Positions 8,487 through 15,331 of a stretch of 17,227 nt of DNA are shown piece by piece. A model generated the notes under the pieces. The model was not told where the DNA came from and made no database searches. It was given only the letters and a program-made list of their open reading frames with translations. Made by a program: the position numbers and the translations under genes. This DNA comes from CAZOIA01 sp964579675 (GTDB taxonomy: Bacteria > Planctomycetota > Phycisphaerae > UBA1845 > PWPN01). The first letter of the stretch is position 1. Each line of letters starts with the position of its first letter. Where the stretch lies: assembly GCA_964579675.1 (NCBI GenBank), contig CAZOIA010000120.1:1-17227 (forward strand), written 5' to 3'.

Positions 8487-8521
8487 TGCAATACAGATAC
8501 TTAGCCTATCAAAACGCGGAT

Positions 8522-8538
8522 GTAATATCTTGTATTAC
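8522..8538. promoter_or_regulatory. Candidate operator of the ribbon-helix-helix regulator
   Basis: A perfect inverted repeat, GTAATA-TCTTG-TATTAC, with 6-bp arms 36 bases upstream of the regulator start. A related half-site (GTATTGC on the - strand, within 8484-8494) lies just before the start codon. Ribbon-helix-helix repressors bind paired short half-sites, so self-regulation is a reasonable inference. Confidence 0.55.
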
Positions 8539-8657
8539 CTCATTATCACGGCCAACTGGCTTCTGTCAAGTCTTCTGGCGGCCGGAATCGTCCACCGGGT
8601 CCATGACACTTTGGGCGGCTTGTTGGAAGGCGCCGCCCCCAGGTGTTTCCGAACCGC

Positions 8658-8707
8658 GCCCGTAAGGAAGCGGACCCCCTCTCCGTAGCGAGCCCGTAAG
8701 GAAGCGG
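8658..8707. repeat. Direct repeat pair in the intergenic element
   Basis: The 16-base sequence GCCCGTAAGGAAGCGG occurs at 8658-8673 and again at 8692-8707, 34 bases apart, directly upstream of the second copy of the dispersed 100-bp repeat. It is probably part of the same interspersed element; copy 1 is cut at the window edge before this part. Confidence 0.75.
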
Positions 8708-8714
8708 CCCTGGC

Positions 8715-8814
8715 GCATCCGCAGATACTCCCCTCCCTGACGGTCGGGGTTCGGAAAAGCGAGGTGCCGCCCCGTTCTCCGCCCGAAGGTCCCCGCCGGA
8801 ACTGTCATGCACCC
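8715..8814. repeat. Dispersed ~100-bp repeat, copy 2
   Basis: This copy is 96 of 100 bases identical to 1-100 in the same orientation. It sits in the 525-base gap between the divergent regulator and DUF362 genes. That gap also holds the operator (8522-8538), the direct repeats (8658-8707) and the promoter (8885-8914); I see no gene in it. Confidence 0.85.
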
Positions 8815-8884
8815 TCGTCCACCGGGCCGCGCCTCACCCGGCCCGGCTGGGCCGATACCACCCTATGCCTCTACAGTCGTTCCC

Positions 8885-8914
8885 TTGAGATTCACCGCAT
8901 AAAAGGGGTATGAT
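8885..8914 (+). promoter_or_regulatory. Sigma70-like promoter of the DUF362 gene
   Basis: TTGAGA (8885-8890), an 18-base spacer and TATGAT (8909-8914) form a good -35/-10 pair. Transcription would begin near 8921, about 90 bases before the ATG at 9012. This argues against the upstream in-frame TTG at 8931 as the start. Confidence 0.6.
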
Positions 8915-9011
8915 CTAGTGACGCGGAGCTTTGGGAGGAGCGAGGGCGAATTCAGGGGCCCCAGACCTGCCTCGTCATCCCCGTGTCCGATATCAGGACG
9001 AAGGTAAAAAA

Positions 9012-10991
9012 ATGAAGAAAAAGTCGAAAGTGCTGAACGCAGGAGGGTCAACGTTGGATTCAGGAGTCAGGACGGCGGGGCTCATCGGCCGGTGGGCCCT
9101 ACGGCTCTGGCATCTGCTGGTACATAACCGGCTGGCGATCGCGGTCGCCTCGCTGTTGTGGCTGATTTTCCGTAGCGGGAGCCAGCCCCGGCGAATCACC
9201 TATCCCTGCCAGCAGGTGGCGGCGGTGAACGTCGGCGCATTTGCCGCCGGGCTCGTACCCGCGCTGTTCCTGGCTCGAAAGGGTCGCCGCCCGCATGGGC
9301 TGCCGAGGGCGGTGGTTGTCCGACGGCAGTTGCTCATCGCCGGCATCATGTTTGTCGCTGCCCTGATCGGCGTCGAAGGTTACCAGTTCGCCGGCAGCCT
9401 GATACCGCCCGAGTTGCCCGACGTACCGCCGCGACTGGGCGACCCGATCCCGACCACAGTGGGTATCTGCCAGCAGGACCCGCAGGGAGGGTCGTATACG
9501 ACGGCCCAGATCGAAACCATGGTGCGCCAGGCCGTTACCCTGGCCGGGGGGCTGGATGACATCGTGAGCCCCGGTGACACCGTGGTGATCAAACCCAACC
9601 TGGTGCAACCCAAGTGGGATGCGAGCCGAGGCGTGGTGACGAACCCCAGGGTTTGTGCCGCCATAGTGAAAATAGCCAAGGAAGCCGGGGCTGCTCAGGT
9701 CATCATCGCCGAGGGAACCGCGGATCGGGCCGGCACCGGGGGAATGACCTGGTATGCCTTCAACCGGGCCGGCTATGATACGAACTGGGACCACTGGTTC
9801 GACTACGATACCTCCGTGCAGCTCTTCGATCTGAACGACACCGGAGGTCCGGATCAATACGATCCCGCCAAAGTGACCTCCAAAACCATTTCCAACGGCG
9901 TGATCAGAAGCCAGTACTGGATCCCGAACATCATCCTCAACTGCGACGTGTTGATCAGCGTGCCAACGTTCAAGAACCACGGCCAGGGCACGGTGACGCT
10001 GTCAATGAAGAACCGGGTGGGCTGCGCCCCCAATGACATTTACCACGCCCCGTGGTCGACTGATGAGATGAAATGGGCTCTGATGCACGACACGTCTTCA
10101 TCCAGTGGATTTCCATGGACGATTCCGCCGGCCCCCGCGGATGAGAACGAGCTCGTGCAACGTACGCTCGTGGACCTGAACCTGGTCCGGCCGCAGGACT
10201 TCGCGGTCGTGGAGGCGCTGATCGGGGTCACGAACGGCCCGGTGGACGATCCGCCCAGCCCTCCCAACCCCTGGATGCGGATGATCGTGGCGGGCCGCGA
10301 TTCGGTTGCGGTGGACACCGTTGGCGCCCTGGCCATGGGCTACGACCCGGACTACATCACCCAGATCGCCTGGGCCGACGGCACGGGCGCGCTCGGCACC
10401 AAGGATACGCGCTACATCACAGTGCTGGGCGATCACGTGGCTTGGGTGCGGAATGACTTCCCCCACCGGGGCGGTTCGGTGCGGGCGAACTCCAGCCCGC
10501 CTTGGATCGGGAACATCTCCCTGACCGAGGGACAGGAGGTGACCGGCACGGTCACGATCACCGGATCCGGAATCGGCGATGACCGCGGCGTGGTCAAGGC
10601 GGAACTCGCGGTGGATGGCAACTTCTTGGCGACGAACCCCGATTGGCCGTACGCCGACTTCGAATGGGATTCGACCACCGTCCCGGAGGGACCGCACAGC
10701 GTGACCGTCACCGTCTACGACGCCGCCCTGAACGAAGCCAGCATCACGCGTAACGTCACAGTGGTGTACCCTCTCCCGATCCCCGGTGACTTCAACGGGG
10801 ACCGCGACGTGGATCAGCAAGACTGCGCTCATCTCACGGGTTGCATGTCAGGCGCGGGTGTGCCACCCGCCGGCGGCTGCACAGATGCCGACCTCGAAGG
10901 CGACAACGACGTCGATCAGACAGACTTCGGGCTGCTGCAACGGTGTCTCACCGGGCCGGATGTGCAGGGGGACCCGCACTGTGCGGACTGA
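9012..10991 (+). CDS. DUF362 protein with membrane anchor, Ig-like segment and dockerin
   Basis: A 659-residue multidomain protein. The ATG at 9012 has AAGG 7 bases upstream and lies about 90 bases downstream of the promoter; the frame continues to a TTG at 8931. There are three hydrophobic helices, about 41-56, 69-88 and 106-124, with RRITYPCQ between the first two. A DUF362 domain (about 150-480) carries SPGDTVVIKPNLVQP, the TNPRVCAAIVKIAKEAGA segment, SVPTFKNHGQGTVTLSMKN and RDSVAVDTVGALAMGYDP. An Ig-like or cadherin-like beta segment follows (about 500-588, GTVTITGSG...EGPHSVTVTVYDAALNEAS). The C-terminal type I dockerin (from about 592) has two calcium loops, DFNGDRDVDQQD and DLEGDNDVDQTD. 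DUF362 is of unknown function and no ferredoxin cysteines are seen here. The dockerin implies the C-terminus lies outside the cytoplasm. Confidence 0.85.
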   Translation: MKKKSKVLNAGGSTLDSGVRTAGLIGRWALRLWHLLVHNRLAIAVASLLWLIFRSGSQPRRITYPCQQVAAVNVGAFAAGLVPALFLARKGRRPHGLPRAVVVRRQLLIAGIMFVAALIGVEGYQFAGSLIPPELPDVPPRLGDPIPTTVGICQQDPQGGSYTTAQIETMVRQAVTLAGGLDDIVSPGDTVVIKPNLVQPKWDASRGVVTNPRVCAAIVKIAKEAGAAQVIIAEGTADRAGTGGMTWYAFNRAGYDTNWDHWFDYDTSVQLFDLNDTGGPDQYDPAKVTSKTISNGVIRSQYWIPNIILNCDVLISVPTFKNHGQGTVTLSMKNRVGCAPNDIYHAPWSTDEMKWALMHDTSSSSGFPWTIPPAPADENELVQRTLVDLNLVRPQDFAVVEALIGVTNGPVDDPPSPPNPWMRMIVAGRDSVAVDTVGALAMGYDPDYITQIAWADGTGALGTKDTRYITVLGDHVAWVRNDFPHRGGSVRANSSPPWIGNISLTEGQEVTGTVTITGSGIGDDRGVVKAELAVDGNFLATNPDWPYADFEWDSTTVPEGPHSVTVTVYDAALNEASITRNVTVVYPLPIPGDFNGDRDVDQQDCAHLTGCMSGAGVPPAGGCTDADLEGDNDVDQTDFGLLQRCLTGPDVQGDPHCAD

Positions 10992-11242
10992 GAGAGGCGG
11001 ATGGATTCCCGCTGCAGGACTCCGCCGCCGGGCAAAACGCTGCTCCGTGATCCGCCCGAACAGAAGCCCCTTCACCGGGCCGGCGATGGCCGGGCAGAAA
11101 CCACTGCCCCAACTCGGCGTGAGCCTGGAGCGGGAGGATACCCTGGGCCTTGGCGAACCGCGCAAAGCGGATAGCCCACCGGCCACGTGCCAAGCGATAT
11201 GGAAGGATCCGGATCGGGCGGTTCAAGCATGTTGGCTTGGAT
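10992..11242. other. Intergenic, nothing recognised
   Basis: There are 251 bases between the DUF362 stop and the tRNA-Phe fragment. A weak hairpin (GGCGGA at 10996-11001 with TCCGCC at 11021-11026) is the only structure noticed, and it has no T-run. Open frames here look like chance. Confidence 0.4.
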
Positions 11243-11284
11243 TGGGTAGGGGCGGACTCGAACCGCCGACACACGGGTTCTCAG
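11243..11284 (-). other. Partial tRNA-Phe 3' copy (distal attachment site)
   Basis: This stretch reproduces the 3' acceptor strand, T-arm, variable loop and 3' anticodon-stem side of the tRNA-Phe at 15332-15404, in the same orientation. The first 34 bases are identical; after 11276 two of the next eight differ, and then similarity is lost. No 5' half able to pair with the acceptor or anticodon strands is present upstream, so it is not a functional tRNA. Confidence 0.8.
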
Positions 11285-11379
11285 AGCGCCGCGTCCTCAT
11301 GAGCTGTGTGCCCCGCATGTGACCTCGCCAATCGCGATTTTACATTGCGAGTATAAGACATCTTGCGCCGGATTGCGAG

Positions 11380-11408
11380 GGCTTTGGCGGAGCGCTCCGC
11401 GCAAAGCC
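11380..11408. repeat. Strong near-perfect palindrome in the island's left end
   Basis: GGCTTTG (11380-11386) pairs with CAAAGCC (11402-11408) around the perfect 14-base palindrome at 11387-11400 (GCGGAGC/GCTCCGC), with one bulged G at 11401. It lies 106 bases beyond the protease stop. No T-run follows on either strand, so it is not a standard intrinsic terminator. It could be a transcript-stabilising hairpin or a recombination or protein-binding site. I see no other feature between 11285 and 11513. Confidence 0.65.
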
Positions 11409-11513
11409 AGTTGGGAAGCTTGGTGATTGCCATTACGAGCCCTCGATGTGCCGTCGGCGGCAATCGGGATCGCTGGCTCGCCTGGACCAAGGGCGCCGGC
11501 GGCACGGCCCGAC

Positions 11514-13742
11514 CTACAGACGAATCGGGATCTGCACGACCGGAACCAGCGGCCGCAACTGCGTCGGGTACCGTTGCACAATTCGATTATACAGATCTCC
11601 GGTCCGGGGCGAGATCACCGTGATAACCAGAGCATACCGGATCCTCCCTCTTCGCCGCGTTGGCGCGCTCGCCTCGCGGGCATTGTAATGAATATCAAAG
11701 ACCGGATTACGGAGACTGCTGCCGTACTTATTCTTCTCGCGATGCAGGGTCGTCTCCCACTTGTGGGCATCCCGGCGGAGTTCATGCTCTGTTGAGAATT
11801 CCTTCAACTGGAAGAACGGGTCCGAGACAGGATGTTCGGGATTGTCCGAGTTCGGATCGAACTTCTTGTCGTGTGGCCGAAACACTACATCGAGCCCGCT
11901 TCGCGTGTAGTTGCCGGGGTGGTCTGGGTCGACCCCCGTCGCGTAACAGAACGTCGCTCGAATCGCGACCTTGCCGGCAAGCTCCTCCTCCGGAATCGGA
12001 ATGCGTGCTCGCATGTACTGCCCCGGCTCCAACTGGCCCTGGTACACCACGCGCGCTGTGCCCTCCGGGCAGATTACGAATTCCTCCAGCTCCTGAGGAA
12101 TGCGGCCCCATCCTGCTTCGTGCCGCCCGGCGCCACCCCGATCGCTGCAATGAACGAGCAACGCCTTGATCGCCAGGGGACTCAGCAAATCGCCGAAATG
12201 CGCCCGCACGCCGAGGCCCATCCGAAGTGCGGCGGGCGATGCGAAGCTCGTACCGGCCACGTGAAGCGTCTGCGAGGCCCCCTGGGGATCAACGACCCAG
12301 AACGGCTCTCGCTCCGAACCTCCGAAAGCCAAACAGTCCGGCTTCACCAAACCTGGGCTTCTTCCTGGCCCCACAGAGCTGTAGGCCGCCCGGTTCCAGC
12401 CGTCTCCGGAAACGTCCGCCGCACCTATGGTCAGAGCATTCACGCAGTCTGCCGGAACCTGCACACGATTGAACCCGAGCGTCGCGTCCCGCTCGCCACC
12501 GTTACCGGCAGCGATCGTGGTCAAGACATTCCCTGCAGATAAGTAGTCGTCCAACACGGCCGTCCAGGCGTGCACCTCTTCATCATCCACCGGGGTCTCA
12601 GGCCCGATGCTCAGGTTTACGAACTGATGCTCGCCGGCCTGCAAAACTTGCTGAATGCGTAGCAGCACATCGTACAAATCCTGATCACGACCCGACGTCT
12701 CATCGAGAACCCGAAAGTGCTCCACCGCCGCGTAAGGCCGCTCAAGATCAACACCTTCTCGGAGCGGACCGAACAGGACCGCCGACGTGACACTTGCCCC
12801 GTGAACAAGGTATGGCTCCGCTGCAGACCCTACGCCCGGAACATCGCGATTGATCGCCCATGCGCCCAGGGCTGTAGGCTCGGGCAACCCGCCGTCCAAC
12901 ACCGCGACTCTCAACCCAGGGTCCACTGGCGGTTCGTCAGGAAGCTCGCAGTCAAACGACGGCGGACCAGACCACGAGCGTACAACCGGGTTCAGAGGTC
13001 TCAGAGACGGCATCGGCCTGGCAATTCGAAGGAACGAGAACTCGGCTAGACCATTCAACGCTTCTCGACGAGCACGCACTGGCAGGAACAATAGTCCGCC
13101 GGCAGTAATGCGCCTTTCGAGATCAGGCTCGACGTTGAGTTCCTGTAGGTATCTGCTGAACGCATCGAGAATGTAGTCGACCTCGCCGCCAAGCCCTGAA
13201 TGGAGAGCAGTCTCGAGCAGAAGTGCGTCGCTTTCCTCCGGAATCGACCGCAGCCGGTCATCCCGGCTGAAAGCTCGAAACCGCTCGACCTTCGCAAGAT
13301 CCTCGGCACCTGGTGTGTCGGGCCTCCATTGCGACAGGGCCTCTGCCCATCGTCTGAAGAGCTGCCGGGGACCCGCGATGAACAGCTCCGTTGTCTCTGC
13401 TGGCTCGGGTTTGCCTTTCTTTGTCCACTTCTCGGGCTTCACCCGCCGAGGGCGACTCCCCACCGCTTCAAGCCCAACGCCACGCAGCAGGCTCCCCGGG
13501 TAGAAGCTCTTCGCGAGATACTCCGGGTGGAGCGTCAACACTGCTACCGCCTCATCTCGTGGACACGCCCGCTCAGGAAGAGAGTCGAGCGCTTCCGATA
13601 CGGAGTGAACCATCGGCACCAACCTGTCTCGCGCCTCATTGAAGCCGTATGGTTCGCGCTTCTTCATCTCTCGGCTCGGCGGCGCGATCGGCTCGGTCAG
13701 TCGTTCGCCGTATCCCAACAAGAAGTTCGGCTGCTCAGGCAT
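11514..13742 (-). CDS. Subtilisin-like serine protease (S8) paired with an AAA+ ATPase
   Basis: A 742-residue protein without a signal peptide, so probably cytoplasmic. The subtilase catalytic core spans about 275-550. Asp283 is in RVAVLDGG, His314 in LVHGASVTSAVL, the oxyanion Asn414 in IAAGNGG and the nucleophile Ser499 in GTSFASPAA; GWGRI (544-548) closes the domain. All triad residues are present, so the enzyme should be active. An N-terminal region of about 270 residues, rich in charged residues, has no domain I recognise; it may be a regulatory or substrate-recognition part. The C-terminal 190 residues look mainly beta (from about 560, then KVAIRATFCYATGVDPDHPG). The ATG at 13742 follows the ATPase stop with no spacer and uses GGGAG within the ATPase's last codons, implying translational coupling and a physical partnership. 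The target is unknown. Confidence 0.9.
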   Translation of the reverse strand: MPEQPNFLLGYGERLTEPIAPPSREMKKREPYGFNEARDRLVPMVHSVSEALDSLPERACPRDEAVAVLTLHPEYLAKSFYPGSLLRGVGLEAVGSRPRRVKPEKWTKKGKPEPAETTELFIAGPRQLFRRWAEALSQWRPDTPGAEDLAKVERFRAFSRDDRLRSIPEESDALLLETALHSGLGGEVDYILDAFSRYLQELNVEPDLERRITAGGLLFLPVRARREALNGLAEFSFLRIARPMPSLRPLNPVVRSWSGPPSFDCELPDEPPVDPGLRVAVLDGGLPEPTALGAWAINRDVPGVGSAAEPYLVHGASVTSAVLFGPLREGVDLERPYAAVEHFRVLDETSGRDQDLYDVLLRIQQVLQAGEHQFVNLSIGPETPVDDEEVHAWTAVLDDYLSAGNVLTTIAAGNGGERDATLGFNRVQVPADCVNALTIGAADVSGDGWNRAAYSSVGPGRSPGLVKPDCLAFGGSEREPFWVVDPQGASQTLHVAGTSFASPAALRMGLGVRAHFGDLLSPLAIKALLVHCSDRGGAGRHEAGWGRIPQELEEFVICPEGTARVVYQGQLEPGQYMRARIPIPEEELAGKVAIRATFCYATGVDPDHPGNYTRSGLDVVFRPHDKKFDPNSDNPEHPVSDPFFQLKEFSTEHELRRDAHKWETTLHREKNKYGSSLRNPVFDIHYNAREASAPTRRRGRIRYALVITVISPRTGDLYNRIVQRYPTQLRPLVPVVQIPIRL

Positions 13743-14885
13743 TTATTGTCTCCCTTGTCTCCCTTGCCTCAATCTTCCACCGCGTCTTTCACCGATCAGT
13801 CTCCGGATGGTGTCTCTGCTGACGCCCGTCATTTCGTGGGCCTGCCGCTGAGTCACAGACCCTGAGCCCACAAGTTCAGCGGCAAGGACTGCGCGTTCCT
13901 TCTTCGGCAGACAATGAATTCGCTCGCGAAGGATCCCCGCCAGATGTGTTTCGCTGCTTCCCTCGCTGACCGCTGCGGCACGCCGCGCCCGAACGACGTA
14001 GCGCTCGACATCACTGAATGACGTTCCGCGTAGTGCAACTTTCAGCGCCGATAGCCAAGCCCCCCTACCGTTAGCCTCCGCCCCCAGAAAAGTACGGATG
14101 GCTTGTTCCACAAGGCCATCATCGGGAAGTGGAAACTCGACCAGGACGTCGAACCGCCGCCATACCGCCGGATCCAGCAACCCTGGATGATTCGTCGCCG
14201 AAATAAGCAGGCCGTCTGGAGTCCAGTCGTCGATTTCCTGCAGCAGCACGGTCACGAGGCGCTTCAGCTCCCCCACCTCGGTCACATCATCCCGACGCTT
14301 GGCGATCGAGTCGAGTTCGTCCAGCAGCAGCACGCACTCAGTGCCTTTCGCGTAGTCAAGCACGTGTCGAAGGTTGTTCCCGGTTCGACCGAGGTAACTG
14401 CTCATGACCGCCGACAGATCGAGCGTGAGAAGCGGCAGCCCGAGCTCCCGAGCAAGCCACCGGGCCGCAAGGGTCTTCCCGACGCCCGGCGGGCCAACGA
14501 AAAGGGCCGACCGCGTCGGTGTCAGCCCGCCCCGCTCCAGCGCGCCCCGGCGGCGACGTTCCGTCACCAACTGCCGCAGGACTTCCCCAACCCGCGGCTC
14601 GAGAATCGGTTCCACGTCCAGCTCCGGCACGACCTCACAGCGAATGAGCTCCAGTCGCGAATCCCCATCCACCGGGATCGCCTTTGCCGTCTGCCGACGA
14701 AGCGGTGACGACCGCGTCGGTGCCTCCCGTAGCAACTCCATAAGCCGTTGTGAAACCTCGGGATAGCGATCGCGGTACCGCTTCGCAACCCGCCGCACAT
14801 GAAGCTGCACGTCCTGGGGCCGACCGGTCAGGGCCAACCGAGCCAGGTGGACTAAATCGTCGCCTCTCTTGTCAGAATCGGCCAT
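13743..14885 (-). CDS. AAA+ ATPase with C-terminal helix-turn-helix, partner of the S8 protease
   Basis: 380 residues from the ATG at 14885, chosen for the strong Shine-Dalgarno GGGGAGGA at 14888-14895; the frame continues to a TTG at 14897. A helical N-terminal domain of about 100 residues is followed by a classical AAA module: Walker A GPPGVGKT (131-138), a YLG pore-loop-like motif in SSYLGRTGNNLR (about 163-172), Walker B VLLLDE (185-190), sensor-1 Asn in SATNHPGLLD (232) and an arginine pair WRRFD (243-244) where the finger is expected. The C-terminus holds a helix-turn-helix (VTQRQAHEMTGVSRDTIRRL, about 344-363) and ends in a repeated Q-G-R tail. The pore-loop motif suggests a substrate-threading unfoldase feeding the protease; the helix-turn-helix suggests DNA binding, possibly of its own promoter. 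Both roles are inferred. Confidence 0.9.
   Translation of the reverse strand: MADSDKRGDDLVHLARLALTGRPQDVQLHVRRVAKRYRDRYPEVSQRLMELLREAPTRSSPLRRQTAKAIPVDGDSRLELIRCEVVPELDVEPILEPRVGEVLRQLVTERRRRGALERGGLTPTRSALFVGPPGVGKTLAARWLARELGLPLLTLDLSAVMSSYLGRTGNNLRHVLDYAKGTECVLLLDELDSIAKRRDDVTEVGELKRLVTVLLQEIDDWTPDGLLISATNHPGLLDPAVWRRFDVLVEFPLPDDGLVEQAIRTFLGAEANGRGAWLSALKVALRGTSFSDVERYVVRARRAAAVSEGSSETHLAGILRERIHCLPKKERAVLAAELVGSGSVTQRQAHEMTGVSRDTIRRLIGERRGGRLRQGRQGRQ
13746..13766 (-). repeat. Tandem 9-base repeat at the ATPase/protease junction
   Basis: On the - strand CAAGGGAGA occurs twice and CAA a third time, coding for Q-G-R-Q-G-R-Q at the ATPase C-terminus. Each unit contains a GGGAG Shine-Dalgarno-like core ahead of the protease ATG at 13742. 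Changes in copy number would keep the frame. Confidence 0.6.
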
Positions 14886-14929
14886 ATTCCTCCCCAACGT
14901 TAAGGAACTTCTTGTTTTACGCTCTCTCT

Positions 14930-14958
14930 AGGATACACTCATCTGGACTAAAATGCAA
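14930..14958 (-). promoter_or_regulatory. Candidate promoter of the ATPase/protease operon
   Basis: On the - strand TTGCAT (14953-14958), a 17-base spacer and TATCCT (14930-14935) resemble a sigma70 promoter with a moderate -10 and a weak -35. The implied start near 14923 gives a leader of about 38 bases to the ATPase ATG. The -35 lies inside the inverted repeat at 14945-14979. Confidence 0.45.
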
Positions 14959-14979
14959 ACCGCATTTGACGATTAGTCC
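14945..14979. promoter_or_regulatory. Nested inverted repeats over the island promoter (candidate operator)
   Basis: The outer arms GGACTAA (14945-14951) and TTAGTCC (14973-14979) are a perfect 7-bp inverted repeat. Inside are the perfect 6-bp arms AAATGC (14951-14956) and GCATTT (14962-14967) around AAACC. The block overlaps the proposed -35 of the operon, which suits a repressor site. The ATPase's helix-turn-helix is a candidate binder. It could instead be a recombination site or an RNA hairpin. Confidence 0.5.
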
Positions 14980-15020
14980 AACCGCTGGTATGATTTCTGC
15001 GAACGGACGTTGCGGCAGGT

Positions 15021-15214
15021 CTCCAGCGCCCCAACGGCCGCCAACAGCCACGCTTACGGGGCCCTTAGCGCTCCCGACTATCCGCCGTCCCATAGTCGCC
15101 CAGCCAGTAATCACGACACCGGCCCGTCTTGGTTTCCACCAAGCTCAGACAGGCCACGTCGCGCCCTCGAATCTGTCGTCGGCGGTAGGCAGGGGGCTTG
15201 TGACTACGGGGCAT
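15021..15214 (-). pseudogene. Tyrosine integrase remnant, N-terminal end only
   Basis: From an ATG at 15214, with AAAGGGA a few bases upstream, about 49 residues run to a TAA at 15065. The start MPRSHKPPAYRRRQIRGRD followed by DYWLGDYGTADSRER resembles the N-terminus of planctomycete phage-type integrases (P-x-Y-R...G-x-A-x-V...YLG-x-YGT-x-x-S-x-x-x-Y). In another frame just after the stop, AWLLAAVGALE resembles the usual next segment (AEWLAAGR-like), which suggests frameshift decay; it too is interrupted by a stop. The catalytic domain (R...H-x-x-R...Y) is absent. Position beside the tRNA-Phe and direction into the island fit the integrase of this element. Identification is by pattern memory, not by search. 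Confidence 0.55.
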
Positions 15215-15331
15215 CGCCGTCCCTTTGCCGATTGGCGCGGAGCGCACACCAGGCTCAGAAAGGTGTGTTTTACGGCGACAGGACAGCGGTCGCGAGTGGT
15301 AACTACTGATCTGCTCGCAAGTTACACCCAA
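15215..15331. other. Spacer between integrase remnant and tRNA with inverted repeats
   Basis: Two inverted repeats are visible: CACACC (15245-15250) with GGTGTG (15262-15267), followed by TTTT on the + strand, and GTAACT (15299-15304) with AGTTAC (15320-15325), 6 bases from the tRNA 3' end. They may be integrase arm-binding or leader structures, or the first may be a weak + strand terminator. Confidence 0.35.

Noticed and set aside
7767..8504. 245-codon + strand frame opposite the regulator/membrane-protein operon
   Set aside because: Antisense to two genes with clear motifs, a 3-base operon junction and an upstream operator; no domain of its own.
8546..8812. Open frames across the dispersed repeat (for example a PYGRGSE-type peptide)
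   Set aside because: The frames follow the repeat itself and have no family features; repeats of this kind often yield spurious predicted proteins.
10948..11274. A possible integrase C-terminus in the spacer after the DUF362 gene
   Set aside because: I looked for R-H-R-Y type motifs on both strands and found none; the frame runs into the tRNA fragment.
11243..11310. A possible second tRNA gene at the fragment
   Set aside because: The 3' half matches tRNA-Phe, but no 5' acceptor or anticodon strand pairs with it, so no cloverleaf forms.
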